Source: Membranipora membranacea (taxonomy: Eukaryota > Bryozoa > Gymnolaemata > Cheilostomatida > Membraniporidae). From it: a DNA stretch of 64,000 bases. Below, piece by piece: positions 24,201 to 36,483 of the stretch. The number at the start of each line of letters is the position of its first letter. Position 1 is the first letter of the stretch. The DNA is taken from the NCBI GenBank assembly GCA_914767715.1, contig OU612065.1:5766001-5830000 (forward strand), in the 5' to 3' direction. The position numbers and the translations under genes are program-made. The notes beneath the pieces are model-generated. The model worked only from the letters and a program-made list of their open reading frames with translations. It searched no databases and had not been told where the DNA came from.

Positions 24201-27012
24201 TCACTACTGCAAATAACATAGAATCATGGTAAACTTGACCGGTTAGTGCACAAGACTTACAGTATATCCAACTTTGTCGATAACTTCTTGAATCTCTGCT
24301 GGTATAGTAGATTCCTTCCAGTTCCTGAGAGGGTGTGGGATTTGTCCTCCTTTAGTGCTGATATTATAATCTTCTCTGAAGATTCTCCAGTCTCTGTCCT
24401 TCATCTCACGTAACTCCTTCTCTCTCCAGTTCCTGTCATCAAAACTCAGTTTAGCTTCCTTCTTCTTCACACTCTTCAACCGCTTACTAAAATAGAGAGA
24501 GGTATGAGATAATGTATCTCTGTCTGTATGAGATAATGTATCTCTGTCTGTCTGTATGAGATAATGTATCTCTGTCTGTCTGTATGAGATAATGTATCTC
24601 TGTCCTGCCATCACAAAATACACTAAAATTACACATACAACTACATTTATAATACATGGAAATGGGACTTATCATATGTAAAGAGATATGATCATATGTG
24701 ACTGATGTATTTACTTACTCTTCCTGGTCTTTTTCTTCATCAGTTCTTCGTTTCTCCATAAGTGAGCTATAGAATACAGCGTTCTCCTTCTTCTGTGCTT
24801 TGATATCTATACCAGCTATATGACCTCTACCCATCAACTGCAGCTCATGTTTCTCTGAGGATTACATTAACAAAATTACAATAAATGCTATGTACCAATG
24901 CAGGTGAACTATGTATGACTCTATATATATATATATCTATATCTATGTCAAGCAAAAATTAATGGAAAATCAAGTCATTCCAGACCGAACTGGCCCCATT
25001 TTATGAAGACATAAATTGAGAGAGTAATGGTTATTTGACTGAAACTATCTCACAGTTGATATCTGACAGTGGGTTATACTATGAGGCAGAGGAATACTCA
25101 CCCTTATATATGGGGTTATAATCAGCAGCGGTATCCTCTCCTGCGTCCCAGTCAAATACAAACTTCCTGTCATTCTGTCGTCTCTGCCTCTTCTTCCGCT
25201 CTTTTATACCCAAATATCTTTCCTATCAAACGAGCCAATATCATATTACAGATCATAGGTATACAGTCAGCTATGTGTAGTGGTGACAGTTACGTGACTT
25301 AATGAGATGTATCAACAAGGTTTAAGCTGTCACAACACTTGCTTACTCGTATTAATGAATCATCATATCAAACAATATTGTGATTCCTGGTATCAAAACT
25401 AAGTAAAAGTTTACACCAAGCAAAATTAATCAACAGTAGCCTAGATTTATGTCTGTTGTAGAATTGAGGATGACCGACTGTGTTTTGAATTACTAAATTC
25501 ATGGAAATTACATGAATCATCGCACTATGGACAGATGACAGACTCCACTTCAGACTCGGGTCAACCAACCACCCTCCCTCCACAGTTATGACCTTAGATT
25601 GTCATCCACTGTGAACTGCATATTTGCAAGGTGCCAGTTGCAGAATGAGGCTATCGGTGTATGTGCGGCTTGCAAACTTGTACAACTTTTCTGAGCCCCA
25701 TAACTAACATGCCGTCATGAAAAGAGTTTGCATTTTGGATCTCTGGATCTCTTTATTTGATGTTATTAAAAACTTTTTTTTTCTGATTTGCCCAAACTCA
25801 GGGCTTTTATGCGCACACTTTACCTTGATAGCTTTCTCCTCCAGGTTTCTATCAGCGTGAGGTATTCTCTCTGTTTTCTCCTGCGCTCCCTCCTCACCAT
25901 TACGATCTCTACCTCTATCTCTGTTCTCACGTTCTCTCTCACGTTCCCTCTCTCTGTCTCGCCTATCACGATCTCTTCTATCCCCGTAACGTTCCTCACG
26001 CCCTGCCACATACATACAGGTGTTATTGGTAAGTTATATCACCAACTTGTGATCATTCAAAAGGTAAGATCAGGGTTTCAGCTTGGCACAGCTATGTACA
26101 CTTGTTTAACAATTTAACAAATGCTGAGTTATACTGCTTGGTTACTGCTGAGTTATACTGCTTGGTTACCCTGTCTAAGGAAATCCTGCTGCTTTTTCCT
26201 CTCTTCATCCTGTTGTTTTCTTTTAGCTTCAACTTCTTCATGTCTCTTCTTTATAGCTAGAGCTGCCCGTTCTTCTTTAGTCAAGAACTTTGGCTGTAGT
26301 AAAATGAAACAGGAAACAAATATTAAAGAATAATATGCCAAGTAATTATGAGAATGGTTTGGCAGTCAGTTTTATGAGTTAATCAAGACTTCTGATCAAC
26401 ACTTACTCTGCTCTGGGCCTCTTCTTCAGCTTTTTTCTTGGCAAGTACCTCCTCCAGGGATACAGGTACTCGTTTAGGTTTATTTGCCTCTTCCTCTTCT
26501 TCCTGTGTTTTATATTTGCCATTCTTATCTTTTTCCCTCTTATCTTTCTTTCTGTCTCGACTCCTGCTACGTTTACGATCTCGACTGCGAGACCGCCGCC
26601 TCTTCCTTTCAGCTGACCTACTCCTTCTACGCTCTCTACTTCGGCTGCGCTTCCTTTCCCTATCTCTTTTCCTTCAAATAAATTTGTTGTGGTGTTGGTG
26701 AGTAAATAAGGAATAGGTTTATCATACACTACCAATTTCACATGCAATTCAAATTCCTAGTCAATGTTCCATTACTAATGCTGCATTTGTACTTTTGATC
26801 ATCAAAGTTTGATGGTCTCACCGTTCCTTTTCTCGAGACCGTGACCTTTTTCTTCTTTCATCCCTATCCTCATCTCTATCTTTATCCCTCTCACGATCTC
26901 TATCAGCCTCCCTGTTACTGCTACTCGGGTCGACTGCAGATGTTGGGGGTTCGACCCCACGTGGTGGAGGCGGCGCATCGTCGGTTAGATCAATCACCTC
27001 CTCAGTCTCCAT
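21261..27012 (-). CDS. DDX23: DEAD-box RNA helicase DDX23 / PRP28 (U5 snRNP)
   Basis: Spliceosomal ATPase that displaces U1 from the 5' splice site during U6 entry; nuclear. Exons in transcript order: 27012-26822, 26671-26407, 26293-26170, 26002-25824, 25222-25102, 24854-24719, 24486-24261, 24114-23969, 23824-23721, 23428-23265, 23016-22867, 22673-22522, 22147-22039, 21842-21668, 21490-21261. All phases agree, giving 823 residues, against 820 in human. N-terminus [17 protein letters not shown], then an RS/RD/RE-rich domain (about 30-260). Helicase motifs: Q motif DPTPIQRQ (415-422), AETGSGKT (437-444), [15 protein letters not shown] across the exon 10/11 junction, SAT in [33 protein letters not shown]. 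It ends [11 protein letters not shown], matching the conserved PRP28 tail. It is divergent from BBS5 and convergent with nAChR. Two repeat arrays touch splice sites (exon 3 donor, exon 7 acceptor). Confidence 0.97.
24503..24605. repeat. 24-28 bp tandem repeat, about 4 copies
   Basis: Unit TATGAGATAATGTATCTCTG plus one or two GTCT/TCTG extensions, four times. Each unit contains the small palindrome GAGATA-ATG-TATCTC. The array sits in DDX23 intron 6, starting 16 bases upstream of the exon 7 acceptor. Confidence 0.85.
26123..26170. repeat. 24-bp tandem duplication covering a DDX23 splice donor
   Basis: Two copies of GCTGAGTTATACTGCTTGGT plus four bases, differing only in the last base (T at 26146, C at 26170). 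The second copy ends exactly at the last base of DDX23 exon 3, so the minus-strand donor GTAACC is present twice, 24 bases apart. Confidence 0.9.
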
Positions 27013-27845
27013 GGTACATAGAAATCTGTATTCTGTGGGTAGATAGAACAAACATCTCATCAACATTCAAAGAACCTGTTCAAGAGTTTATCAGTTTCCT
27101 GTTAAGGTATTCATCACAGGCCAAGCAATGAGTTCATTGGGCAAAGCTAGCTTGTGTGCATACCAGAGTTTCACAGCTGGGGCATTGAGGATTCAGGACT
27201 TGCACAAACTGCAGTTGACTTATGAGTTACGGGAGTTTACTGCTTATTGCACTAAGTCTAAGTAGTAGACAGTCACGTTAGTGGGTAGCCAATGTGATGG
27301 CTCTGTTCAGAGCCAACACATTGGCTAGTTAATAGGTAGGGTTCTATTTTTCTGTATCTTATCTAATATATACTCTAGCTAGACCAGTTTTAGAACTTAT
27401 TATCCCTACCTGTGACTTACTACAAACAAAGTCTTGGATTACAATCCAATTAATTAACCCTTCCTTGTAGCTTTAACCTGGATTTTGAACTAGACAGAAA
27501 ACAAACCAAATGGCCAACATGTGTCAGTATGGGATAACAACTCAAATATATTTTCAATAGGCAGGCATGCAAGCAATTGATAGGAAAAAATTAATTTTGA
27601 TTTTTTTTCTGACAACAAGTGTTAATAATGGGCTCACTGTATTTTCTTACTTAATCTCTAATAAAATTGAAATTTTTTGATTGCTTGTTTACAAAAGACT
27701 GTGCTCTCTGGGAAATTCTACGAAAGCTTGATAGGCAACCAAAATGGTGAAGTGTGCTTAGCTGTGTCTCCTCAGTCCTTTTAGTACACAACAAGTCTTT
27801 ACCATCCCTTTATAGGACAACAAAAATAGTCTTTTGTGGTCAGCT
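27013..27845. promoter_or_regulatory. shared DDX23/BBS5 divergent promoter region
   Basis: 833 bp separate the two start codons of head-to-head genes. A 40-bp palindrome at 27287-27326 carries CCAAT in both orientations. No TATA box is obvious, as expected for widely expressed genes. Both 5'UTRs must lie here. Confidence 0.6.
27287..27326. promoter_or_regulatory. 40-bp palindrome with CCAAT in each arm
   Basis: Left arm AGCCAATGTGATGGCTCTG, two-base loop TT, right arm complementary at 18 of 19 positions. CCAAT reads on the plus strand from the left arm and on the minus strand from the right arm, so each of the divergent genes has a CCAAT box facing it. NF-Y binding is inference. Confidence 0.6.
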
Positions 27846-30800
27846 ATGGCAACAACAGTTTCAGAGCTATGGGAGGATAGAGAAGTTAGATTTGACATAC
27901 CAATTGTGTAAGTATAGAAACTTATTTGTATACATACTCATTCGTCATTTCAAGCCAACCTCTATAATAAATAAATAAATAATAAAATTGTACTAAAATG
28001 TAGTAAGTAATACTTGACTGTTGAGGGCTATGGTTTTACAGTCCTTCTCTGGATTCAAATGTAGAATTTCTCAAGTTGCTTTAAATGAATTTGCTGCCAA
28101 AGGTGCATTGATTGATCTGCAGTTTTGATAATTATTGGCAACAATCATAATCTTGTAATGATTGTAAGCCATGCTTTTAGAGCAAGGAGTAAAGTATAGT
28201 ATTCTTGCCAGTCTAGTGTATCAAATTGTGTACACATTCCTAATTGATTGTTTTAAGAAAATCAGAAAAGATCATGCGCAGACCACAAATGAGCACCATT
28301 ATGCTGCTATTAGTGGTGGCGTCATAATACATCATACATCTACATACTTCCATTCTCCCTGCTGGAACTGTTATACTGTTTTGATAATATGTCCTTGCGT
28401 TTTTGATAGCCAGATGCAGCTCAGGCGGGGCGAGAAGATCATCGACAGGTTAGATGCAATAGAGGATACTAAGGGCAATAATGGTGACAGAGGTACTCAT
28501 TCTTTCATTTTGCTGGGTTGACTATATTTGGCCCTCATCCTGACTATGTCGTTGCCGGACCAATTTTAGATCGTTATCAATTGAGAATTAAGTTTTGTTT
28601 TTAATTCTTGTGACTGCAAGACTTATCAAATCTCTTGCAAAAGTGAAGACTTTGCAATTTCGTTGTACTATTTTTACAAGTTTTAGTACTATAGGAATTC
28701 AGCATAGTTCTTTTTTTCAGGGAGACTCATCGTATCTAATCTCAGGATCATCTGGCACTGCATATCTATGCCAAGAGTCAACCTTTGTAAGTAGACCTGA
28801 TTAAAATTGAGGGCTTCTTTTGAAAACATGTCAACTTGTTGCATATAATGTTGTCCCTTGAGATCTGGATATAATCTATCAATGCGTCTATTCTCATGAT
28901 AGTATCACCTCAAATATACCATATTTCTTACTGACTGTCCCACATTCAGGCTAGAAGAAGATTTCCGCATGCCCATTTTGCAAACTTCCAACAAGTCCAA
29001 TTGGTTTAAGGATATGTAGCAACTCATATGATGAACATCTGATAATGAGGAATGAGGCTTTATATTTGACGATTAACGGATACGATGCAATAATGCCATC
29101 TGAATCTACAATTCAAGCAACTGATGAAGCATATTTTCCATCTTTCATATGAGGATCTTTACTATTCAGATGAGTCTAGTAATTGCAAAGTCTTTGTGGC
29201 TTACTTCTTTCAGCTATCGGTTATAGTACAATAATTAACATCACAACCAAACAAGCTCAGTCAAAATCTCGTGGAGGAGGAACAGATGCCATGTTTGTAC
29301 TTACCAAGTTCAACAACACGCGATTTGAATTTATCTTCACTAATCTTGTGAGTTATGAAACCTTGTACAACTTAAACAATATAAATTTTAATGGTGCTTC
29401 TATGGCAGATTTATGAACTCAAGTGCGCTGTACGTATACAAAACCCAAAGTCAGAGTCGATAAGTCCATTAATGACATAATGCAATTAATCTTGTAGCCT
29501 GCTGAAGTAAATGGTGTAAGTCTGGTGATCCTTAATTTTCTGACTTCAGTTAGCTTTAAACGATTTCCAGTAGATTGTCCTAACCTTCTAAGATGTGATT
29601 AAGTCTGCTGAATGATATTTCTTCCACCCTTTATTTTTTCAGGGTTAGCTTTGTGAGTGTAAACCTTGTCTTTTCCCAGTCTGTGTTTTTCTATATATTG
29701 AATTAAATTTTAGATACCTGGATCACCTCGACTATTCACATCTATAATAGCTGTACACAGAGCATACGAGACAAGTAAGTTGTATAGAGATCTCAAACTG
29801 AGGGGAGCGCTCATACAGAACAAGGCGCTCAATGTGCTGCCACAGGAACAAGTGTACGATAAAGTGGGAGGCGTCTGGAACTTGTCCAGTGATCAGGTAA
29901 CACAAACTTCTCAAGCTACATTTACTCAATTGTGTGTTTTGAATTAATAAAACAATGCAATGTTTCTAGCTCACTTGTAGTAAAATAAAAACCAATTTCT
30001 TGAGAAGCATTGTGACAGCATTACCAAACAAAGAACATCTATCCCAACTCAACACCAAGGATCTAGGCAGGGAGTTTGTCCCAAACTCCCTGATCTAGGG
30101 CCAGAAGGATGGTGAAATTTTGGAGTTGTCTCATCTTTATACTTTCAGTAGGAGAAGGGGACAACTTGTAAATGTTCTTGTACCCTTGATAAAAGCAGGG
30201 AGGGATAGGATAATAATTATATCAATTTTCTTGTAATGTACAGCTGAAAATTAAGCCTGAGACAATGATTTTTTGATGTAGGTTATTGAAAACGTATCCA
30301 ACAGGAGAAAAATTAAATCTTTTGACTGACCATGCCCATGATACTAAAAATCCCTTAAAACCAGTCAAGCTGGCAATGACAGGGTAGGAGTTCCCTGTTG
30401 TACACAGGTGTGAAACTGTACCCCTGGTGCATTTTGGATAATTGGACATGCGCTAGGAGCAATCCCATGTCTGATCTGGATGAACGTCTCTGGGTCTATG
30501 CTTGACAGCAGCACTGTGCTGACTCTGTGCTGACTAAACGCTTCAGCTTAGCTGTAGCGTTTATGATATAGTAATGATATAGTATTTTTATTTGCATTCA
30601 CCATCATCCGAATCAGTAATCAGGCGCCTCCTACAATACAAAAACACCCACCTCACCTATATAGGGTAGCAAGGTCGACCATAATGCGTAGATATATGAT
30701 ATCCTCGCTAAAACCAGATTAATGCCATGAATTATTATTTAGTGGTATTATGAATCAGTAGTAAAATTACCAGTATTGAAACTTTAAGTACTGCAATATA

Positions 30801-33800
30801 ATATGCTTAATCCAATTTAGTTTGATTCTTTGATCCTCTTAAGTTCAATAGTGTCTGGCTCTTAGTTCTTGATACACTGAACATAATATTTGAAACCATC
30901 AAAGAACCACTGAAGTATTTAACCCTGCCCTTACATGCTTTCACAGAGTAAGGATAAATACCGATGGAGACTTTCAATGTTAGTCGCGCAGGGTGGGTGC
31001 GGTAGGAGTGCGTTAGCACTCTCAATGTCAAATTAGTTATAATTTGAAACCAAACCTTCCTTGCTCACAACCACACTGTCTGAAAAAAATCCTGACATTA
31101 AAGATAACAGGACATTTTTATTTCTATTTCAGAAGAACAGGATAGGATATAAAGATAAAGAAATTGATTTGATTGATTTTCAACACTGCTACAAATTATT
31201 GCTGATTGTTGGGGATTTACAAATATGTGTCCATTTAAAAGTGGTAGGGCCATAGCCCCTTTGCGTCTCTGGGAATACAGCCCTGGTTCAACCTAAAGAA
31301 AGAATGCTTGTCATTTGAAGCTATGAAAAAAATAGGTTAATAGTTGGCAGGCTCTTATTATAAGTTATATCACTGATGATTGCTTTGTGTTTGACAACTG
31401 ATAGATTTTGGGTCGGTAGGCTGTACTGGACATTTCCTCGATTTAATATCTGAAAGTGTCAATCCCATAAGCATATAAATACTTATTTATATGTTTTTGG
31501 TTTATCCACACAAAAAATATTGTGAGTAGCAATAGATGGATGTAAGTCTGAACAAAGTTCCCCAATCGAATTAACCCTAAATTAAAATTCTTAAAATGAA
31601 TGTTGTAGGGATAAAAACATTGAGTTATGATTTATGAACACCCTTATTACAATTTATACTCTATATATTTCAGGGTAACCTGGGGACATTCTTCATCACC
31701 AATGTACGGGTGGTGTGGCACGCCAACCTCAACGAAGCATTCAATGTCAGCATTCCATATCTACAGATTGTGAGTTATTACTAGATGTAAACCAAATTCA
31801 CTTTAAGAGTGATAAATAATTATAAAAAAAGGCAGCTTATATTCATATGAGCTGTTATCACCTGTAATATCAATGTTTCCGATCTGTTCCCTTTACTGCA
31901 TTTCACACCATAATCTGAAATCTATTCACTCTTGAACCACTTTTTTTGTCAATTTAAATCCACATGCGAATATTTATTGGAGCCAAAAACATGAATTATT
32001 TATTGATCAAAGATGCGATTCACCACTGCTGATCTGACATATGAGGGGATAAAAATCACGTATACTTTTTGAGCCAAATTCTTGCCATCACTCTGCTCAA
32101 ATCCCTCACTCATTTTGTCCCAATTCTCCCATTGTGAGGGTTTATGGATCCATCAAATAGTGAATGTTTTTGAATTTTTAGAAAACGGTGAAGGTGCGAG
32201 ACTCTAAGTTTGGACAGGCTCTGGTTATTGAGACTTCGCCGTCGGTAAGTTATGTCACATCAGCACAATCCTAGTCTGAACCCCCCAGACTCTTGCCACC
32301 CTTCCGACACCCCTCCCCCTCCCCGTTATATAACCACGCTGCTACAGAACAAGGTCACTTATTTAGTGATAGCTCCAAATTATTTCTGTGTATTGAACAT
32401 TAGAATTAGTGTCTGATTATATATGCCTGCATCTTTAAGGAAGCGGGTTCGACCGAGGATGGTTTTAGTGTACTGCAAAAAAACTGAACGAAATTTAAAA
32501 AAAATTGGGAAGGGCGGATCGTACTTGTGTAGGTAGTGCTTATGACAGTGAGACGCAGCAACAATGTAGAATTGTACACTTTGATCTAGATATTATGTTG
32601 TTGTTGTTAGTGATAATTTTTAGACAATCTGTCAAGTACCCGGGCAGCGAACTGAACTCTAAGTTTGTAATTCTTTTGACTGCGAGTCTGAGGAGCGTGT
32701 AAACAAAAACAAAGAGCAGCAGAATATTTGAGTGTTTTGAAACCCCAGAAGGGTCACTTTGTAGACTTAATAATATTTATGATTATAAGTCCTTGGGTCA
32801 CCCAGTACTACAGTTAATACAGCGGAGACACCGCCACGCTTCCACCGCTGTTTGGTGCAAGTCTGGCTGGTCTCAAGTGGCAGAGCAACGAAGCTGCTGC
32901 GATGACCAACATTTGGGTATATACACCATGTATGTCCCACGCATAAATACACCGTGTATGTTTCACACACACATATATATATATTACTATATACCATGCG
33001 GACATAAACATGGTAATCTCAAATCAACATGTAATTATGGAGAAAGTATAATCCTTGATTTATATAATGTCATCATTTGAAATGAAATTCAAGCTATGCA
33101 ATCAATAGTATTTCGATTAAAGTAAGCTTGTAATCATGGTAATCACGTTACATGGCAGGTGCTGTAATCTGCAGTATTCATGTTATGAAATCCGCAAGCT
33201 TGCTAATTGTAGACACCTCTTGTTAGCCTCTACTGGGTCACACTTACGATGAGATAACATAAAAAGCAAAGTGCGCCGTCGTAGCGTCCAGGTCCCGGTG
33301 CACTGATGATAAAGCATCTATGAAATTAAGATTGGAATTACCAAAGCTGTTTCTCCAGCTAATCAGCTTCAAAATAATCGCAAAACTGACCCGCTTGAAC
33401 CCCTAGAATCTGCGCAATCAGGCAAGAGATTTTCCCTATTCAGCATTTTCTCATGAGAACTGAGAGCCCTAGTCTGAGGAACCATCAACATTTTTGGGCT
33501 GGAATGATCTCTTTTATTGCACAGGTTTAATCAAATTTTGTTGAAAAAACAAGAGTTTGAATGTTAGACCTTAACATATGACATGACTATGACATCATAT
33601 TGCAAGGCTTGCGAGCGTCAGAGAGGCCAGACGTCGATAAGTCGCAACTTCAGTCCTAAACACCCAATTGAGCTGTTTTTGGGATTATATTGAGCATATT
33701 ATTTGAGAAACACCTCTGATGATTCCACTTTTTTTTATCAATGCTATACAAGGCGTAGTGTTCTCAACCAAAATACAAATCCATGAAAGTTGTATTAGCT

Positions 33801-36483
33801 TTATAAAGTATTTATTGTCTGATTTTTAACATCATGCAGTATGTGGTAATAATGGTAAAGATAAAAACTATCTCTATGCAGAATGTAAAATATTTGGGCT
33901 GTGTTTACAAACATTCAACTCCAGATGCCCGCCATAATTTTTTCTTTGCTCCCTTTATTGGTCCAACACCTCTATTTATTTCCCCATTGCTTTACATGCA
34001 AACTATGTTGACTTGTCACCTCAATAGGCCTGCTTCAGGTTCTTTATATTCTTTAATCATACCACTCAAAATGATGGTATGCTTCTGCTCTTCCATATTA
34101 GTGACTATGGGTTGAAAATTCGTTGTCAGAATTTTTCAGTGGCCCCATATGTAAGACCATTGCATTTTTCACACATTTCCGGTCTAATTTTCATTAGCCA
34201 AACCGTATGCATTGATCTTCCTAAAATGATTTTGCAAAAAGAATTTCAAGCTCTAATTCAATAAATTTCCATTGCAAATACACCTGAAAATATTTACAGG
34301 GTTCAATATTACTGATAGCAGTGCTTTTGAATTGGCTACACCCTCATTTGTCATCAGCATTCTGATCATTTTATTTTAGAGGATGGGTGCAACAAGTTGA
34401 CCTTCACCCAATTACAGGTGTATTACCGTTGGGTGTGTGAGATGAAATGCATTGCCTATATCTGATATTTATGTACTGCTAAGTTGGCTACCCGATTGAG
34501 AGGAGCCTGCTTAGTACAGCTAGTACATATGGTTTTATTTTGTAGAGCGGTGGGTATGTGCTCGGATTCCGGGTGGACCCAGCAGAAAAGCTACAAGAGA
34601 CCGCTAGACAGATACAGAGTCTACACCAAGTCTACGGCAACTGCCCAATATTTGGTATTGAATTTGAAATCGAGGATGCGGTAAGATGTGGTTTTTGACT
34701 TCATTAATTTAGTGTATCTGGCTATTGACAAGGTTCTTACTATACCAGCCCCTAAAGTCACTTGCACTGTTGCAGTTGTTTATTGTGAATTGCTGCCCTT
34801 ATAAAATTCATCGTCTTTGAATTGAGATATTCTAGTACATGTATTTGACATTCTAAGCTGCAGTAATGCAATTTAACTGACCAATAGGGTGGTAAAGTTT
34901 TAATATAACAAACCTATGTTGTTACTCAGTTTAGTACACTGGAAATTGGATAAAATTTTGCTATTTACGAGGTAAAATACAAGATTAGTGAGTGTAGCTG
35001 AGAATTCCAGCTGCCAGAGCATGACTATGCCTTATTTTCTGTCATTTTAAAATTGTCGAGTGGAATTAGTGTTATGGTTGAGTATTTCAAAGGCTAGCTC
35101 AGAAAAGATTTTGTTTGACAAGCGTTTAGAAACAGTTATATTTGCCTCCTTTATAAGCATACAGCGGACAACATTTCAAATGTAGGCCTCCTGGTGGCGC
35201 TACTGAGGCCTCCTGGTGGCGCTACTGAGGCCTCCTGGTGGCGCTACTGAGGCCTCCTGGTGGCGCTACTGAGGCCTCGCTGAAAATTAAATGATATTGT
35301 AAAAATATTGTATATTGTAAAATCTAAAAAAATGGTAACCATCATTGCCTAAGTACAGTTTTTGATGGATTATCAAGTTTTCTTTGTCTATTTTCACATG
35401 ATGTAGGTTGATAATCCCGAAGAGCTGACCATTGAGCCCACCCAAGATGATATAGAGATAGAGACTGTGGAGGGACAGGGAGATGTCATGGCTGTAAGTA
35501 CTCAGGCTGTCAATCTAGCACTTTTTCTTTCTGGAGGCACTGATGACTTTTTTTATTAATTTCCTGCATTAAGAGTCGACAGCCTATTTCCCACCTACTG
35601 TTCAGTAGGGGCGATGTACAATCCCATCACACAGAGTGCGCATATAATATCCTGTGATATATAATATCCTGTGATATATAATATCTGTGATATATAATAC
35701 CTGTGATATATAATATCCTGTGACTTCATAGTACTAAGGAATTGGGTGTCACATCTTAACTCCTCCTTGATAGTATCAACTATCATCGTACCAGTTTGTC
35801 AGCTTATAGCCCCTTACCATTAGAAGCGAGCACCACAATTAAGATGTTGTCTGGTCTTTATCAGGCAACCAAGCTAAGCCACACATGAAACGATGTATAA
35901 CTGCACTAAACTTGTATAACAGTTATTTTTGGTAAAATGCGATAATTCTGATATTCATTAAAATTGGTCAGTAGACAATAAGAATATTGATGGTGAATAT
36001 TTAGGCTGGTTGAATCAGGGAATCCTGGTTGAATGCACTTTTAACTTGCTCTGCAGGTTTCCCTTCTCTACCAAGCTGTACAGTTTTAATCTTTAAGTTT
36101 AGTTCGTTTTTTAGCCAGCTCTCCAGGGACTATAGCAGTCTGCTGCTGTCTAGTTCACAAAATTTAAAGAATTGCCGATCGTTGTCTGCTTGGTCAGTCA
36201 TCCTCCTGGGGATAGGATTGATCATTTATTATTCAATGACCAGAGGCTAAATATTTCTTTTATTGATTTGGAGAAAAAGTTGTCAATATACCTCATTGAA
36301 TTAAATAACATGATTTCTCGTTCCAATCTAATCAGGATCTTTTATTGTATGAAGGCTTACTTTGCTGATGGAACGAAAACCACTGATAGCGAGCCGGTTT
36401 ATTGTCCAGAGCTAGGAATGGCTGTAGAAAAGTTAAAAGATGGATTCACCATACAAGGTCTGTGGGAGGTGATAGATCCTTAA
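27846..36483 (+). CDS. BBS5: BBS5, BBSome subunit
   Basis: Core subunit of the BBSome, the coat complex that moves membrane proteins in and out of cilia; binds phosphoinositides through two PH-like (DM16) domains. Ten exons: 27846-27907, 28410-28492, 28721-28786, 29214-29347, 29714-29896, 31674-31769, 32182-32244, 34546-34680, 35407-35493, 36355-36483. Phases agree; 345 residues (human 341). It starts [17 protein letters not shown]. First repeat: [20 protein letters not shown], then [12 protein letters not shown]. Second repeat: [20 protein letters not shown] with [11 protein letters not shown]-terminus [11 protein letters not shown]...[16 protein letters not shown] is the conserved BBS5 ending. 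Introns 5 and 7 exceed 1.7 kb and contain only palindromes and simple repeats; intron 8 has a minisatellite. A poly(A) signal follows at 36909. Presence of BBS5 implies ciliated cells. Confidence 0.97.
30061..30099. mobile_element. tiny palindromic insertion with 7-bp direct repeats
   Basis: In BBS5 intron 5. Perfect 11-bp arms CAGGGAGTTTG and CAAACTCCCTG around TCC (30068-30092), flanked by direct repeats ATCTAGG at 30061-30067 and 30093-30099. Same ends as the palindromes at 1832 and 4195. Confidence 0.55.
35184..35280. repeat. 22-bp minisatellite, four copies and a partial
   Basis: Unit AGGCCTCCTGGTGGCGCTACTG repeated without visible change, in BBS5 intron 8. It is far more GC-rich than its surroundings. 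No spacers, so not a CRISPR array. Confidence 0.9.
35644..35723. repeat. AT-rich 16-18 bp tandem repeat
   Basis: About five copies of ATATAATATCCTGTG-type units with one- or two-base length changes, in BBS5 intron 9. Confidence 0.8.

Noticed and set aside
24243-24675. Minus-strand frames rich in repeated [12 protein letters not shown] peptides
   Set aside because: Translation of the intronic tandem repeat upstream of DDX23 exon 7, not a protein.
26438-26701. Plus-strand Ser/Leu-rich frame
   Set aside because: Complement of the DDX23 Arg/Ser-rich domain; composition is explained by the antisense of RS codons.
35184-35280. CRISPR-like repeat array
   Set aside because: Head-to-tail 22-bp units without spacers in an animal intron; a minisatellite.
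36029-36250. Ser/Leu-rich frame inside BBS5 intron 9
   Set aside because: No acceptor or donor consistent with BBS5 phase; skipping it gives the conserved AYFADG junction.
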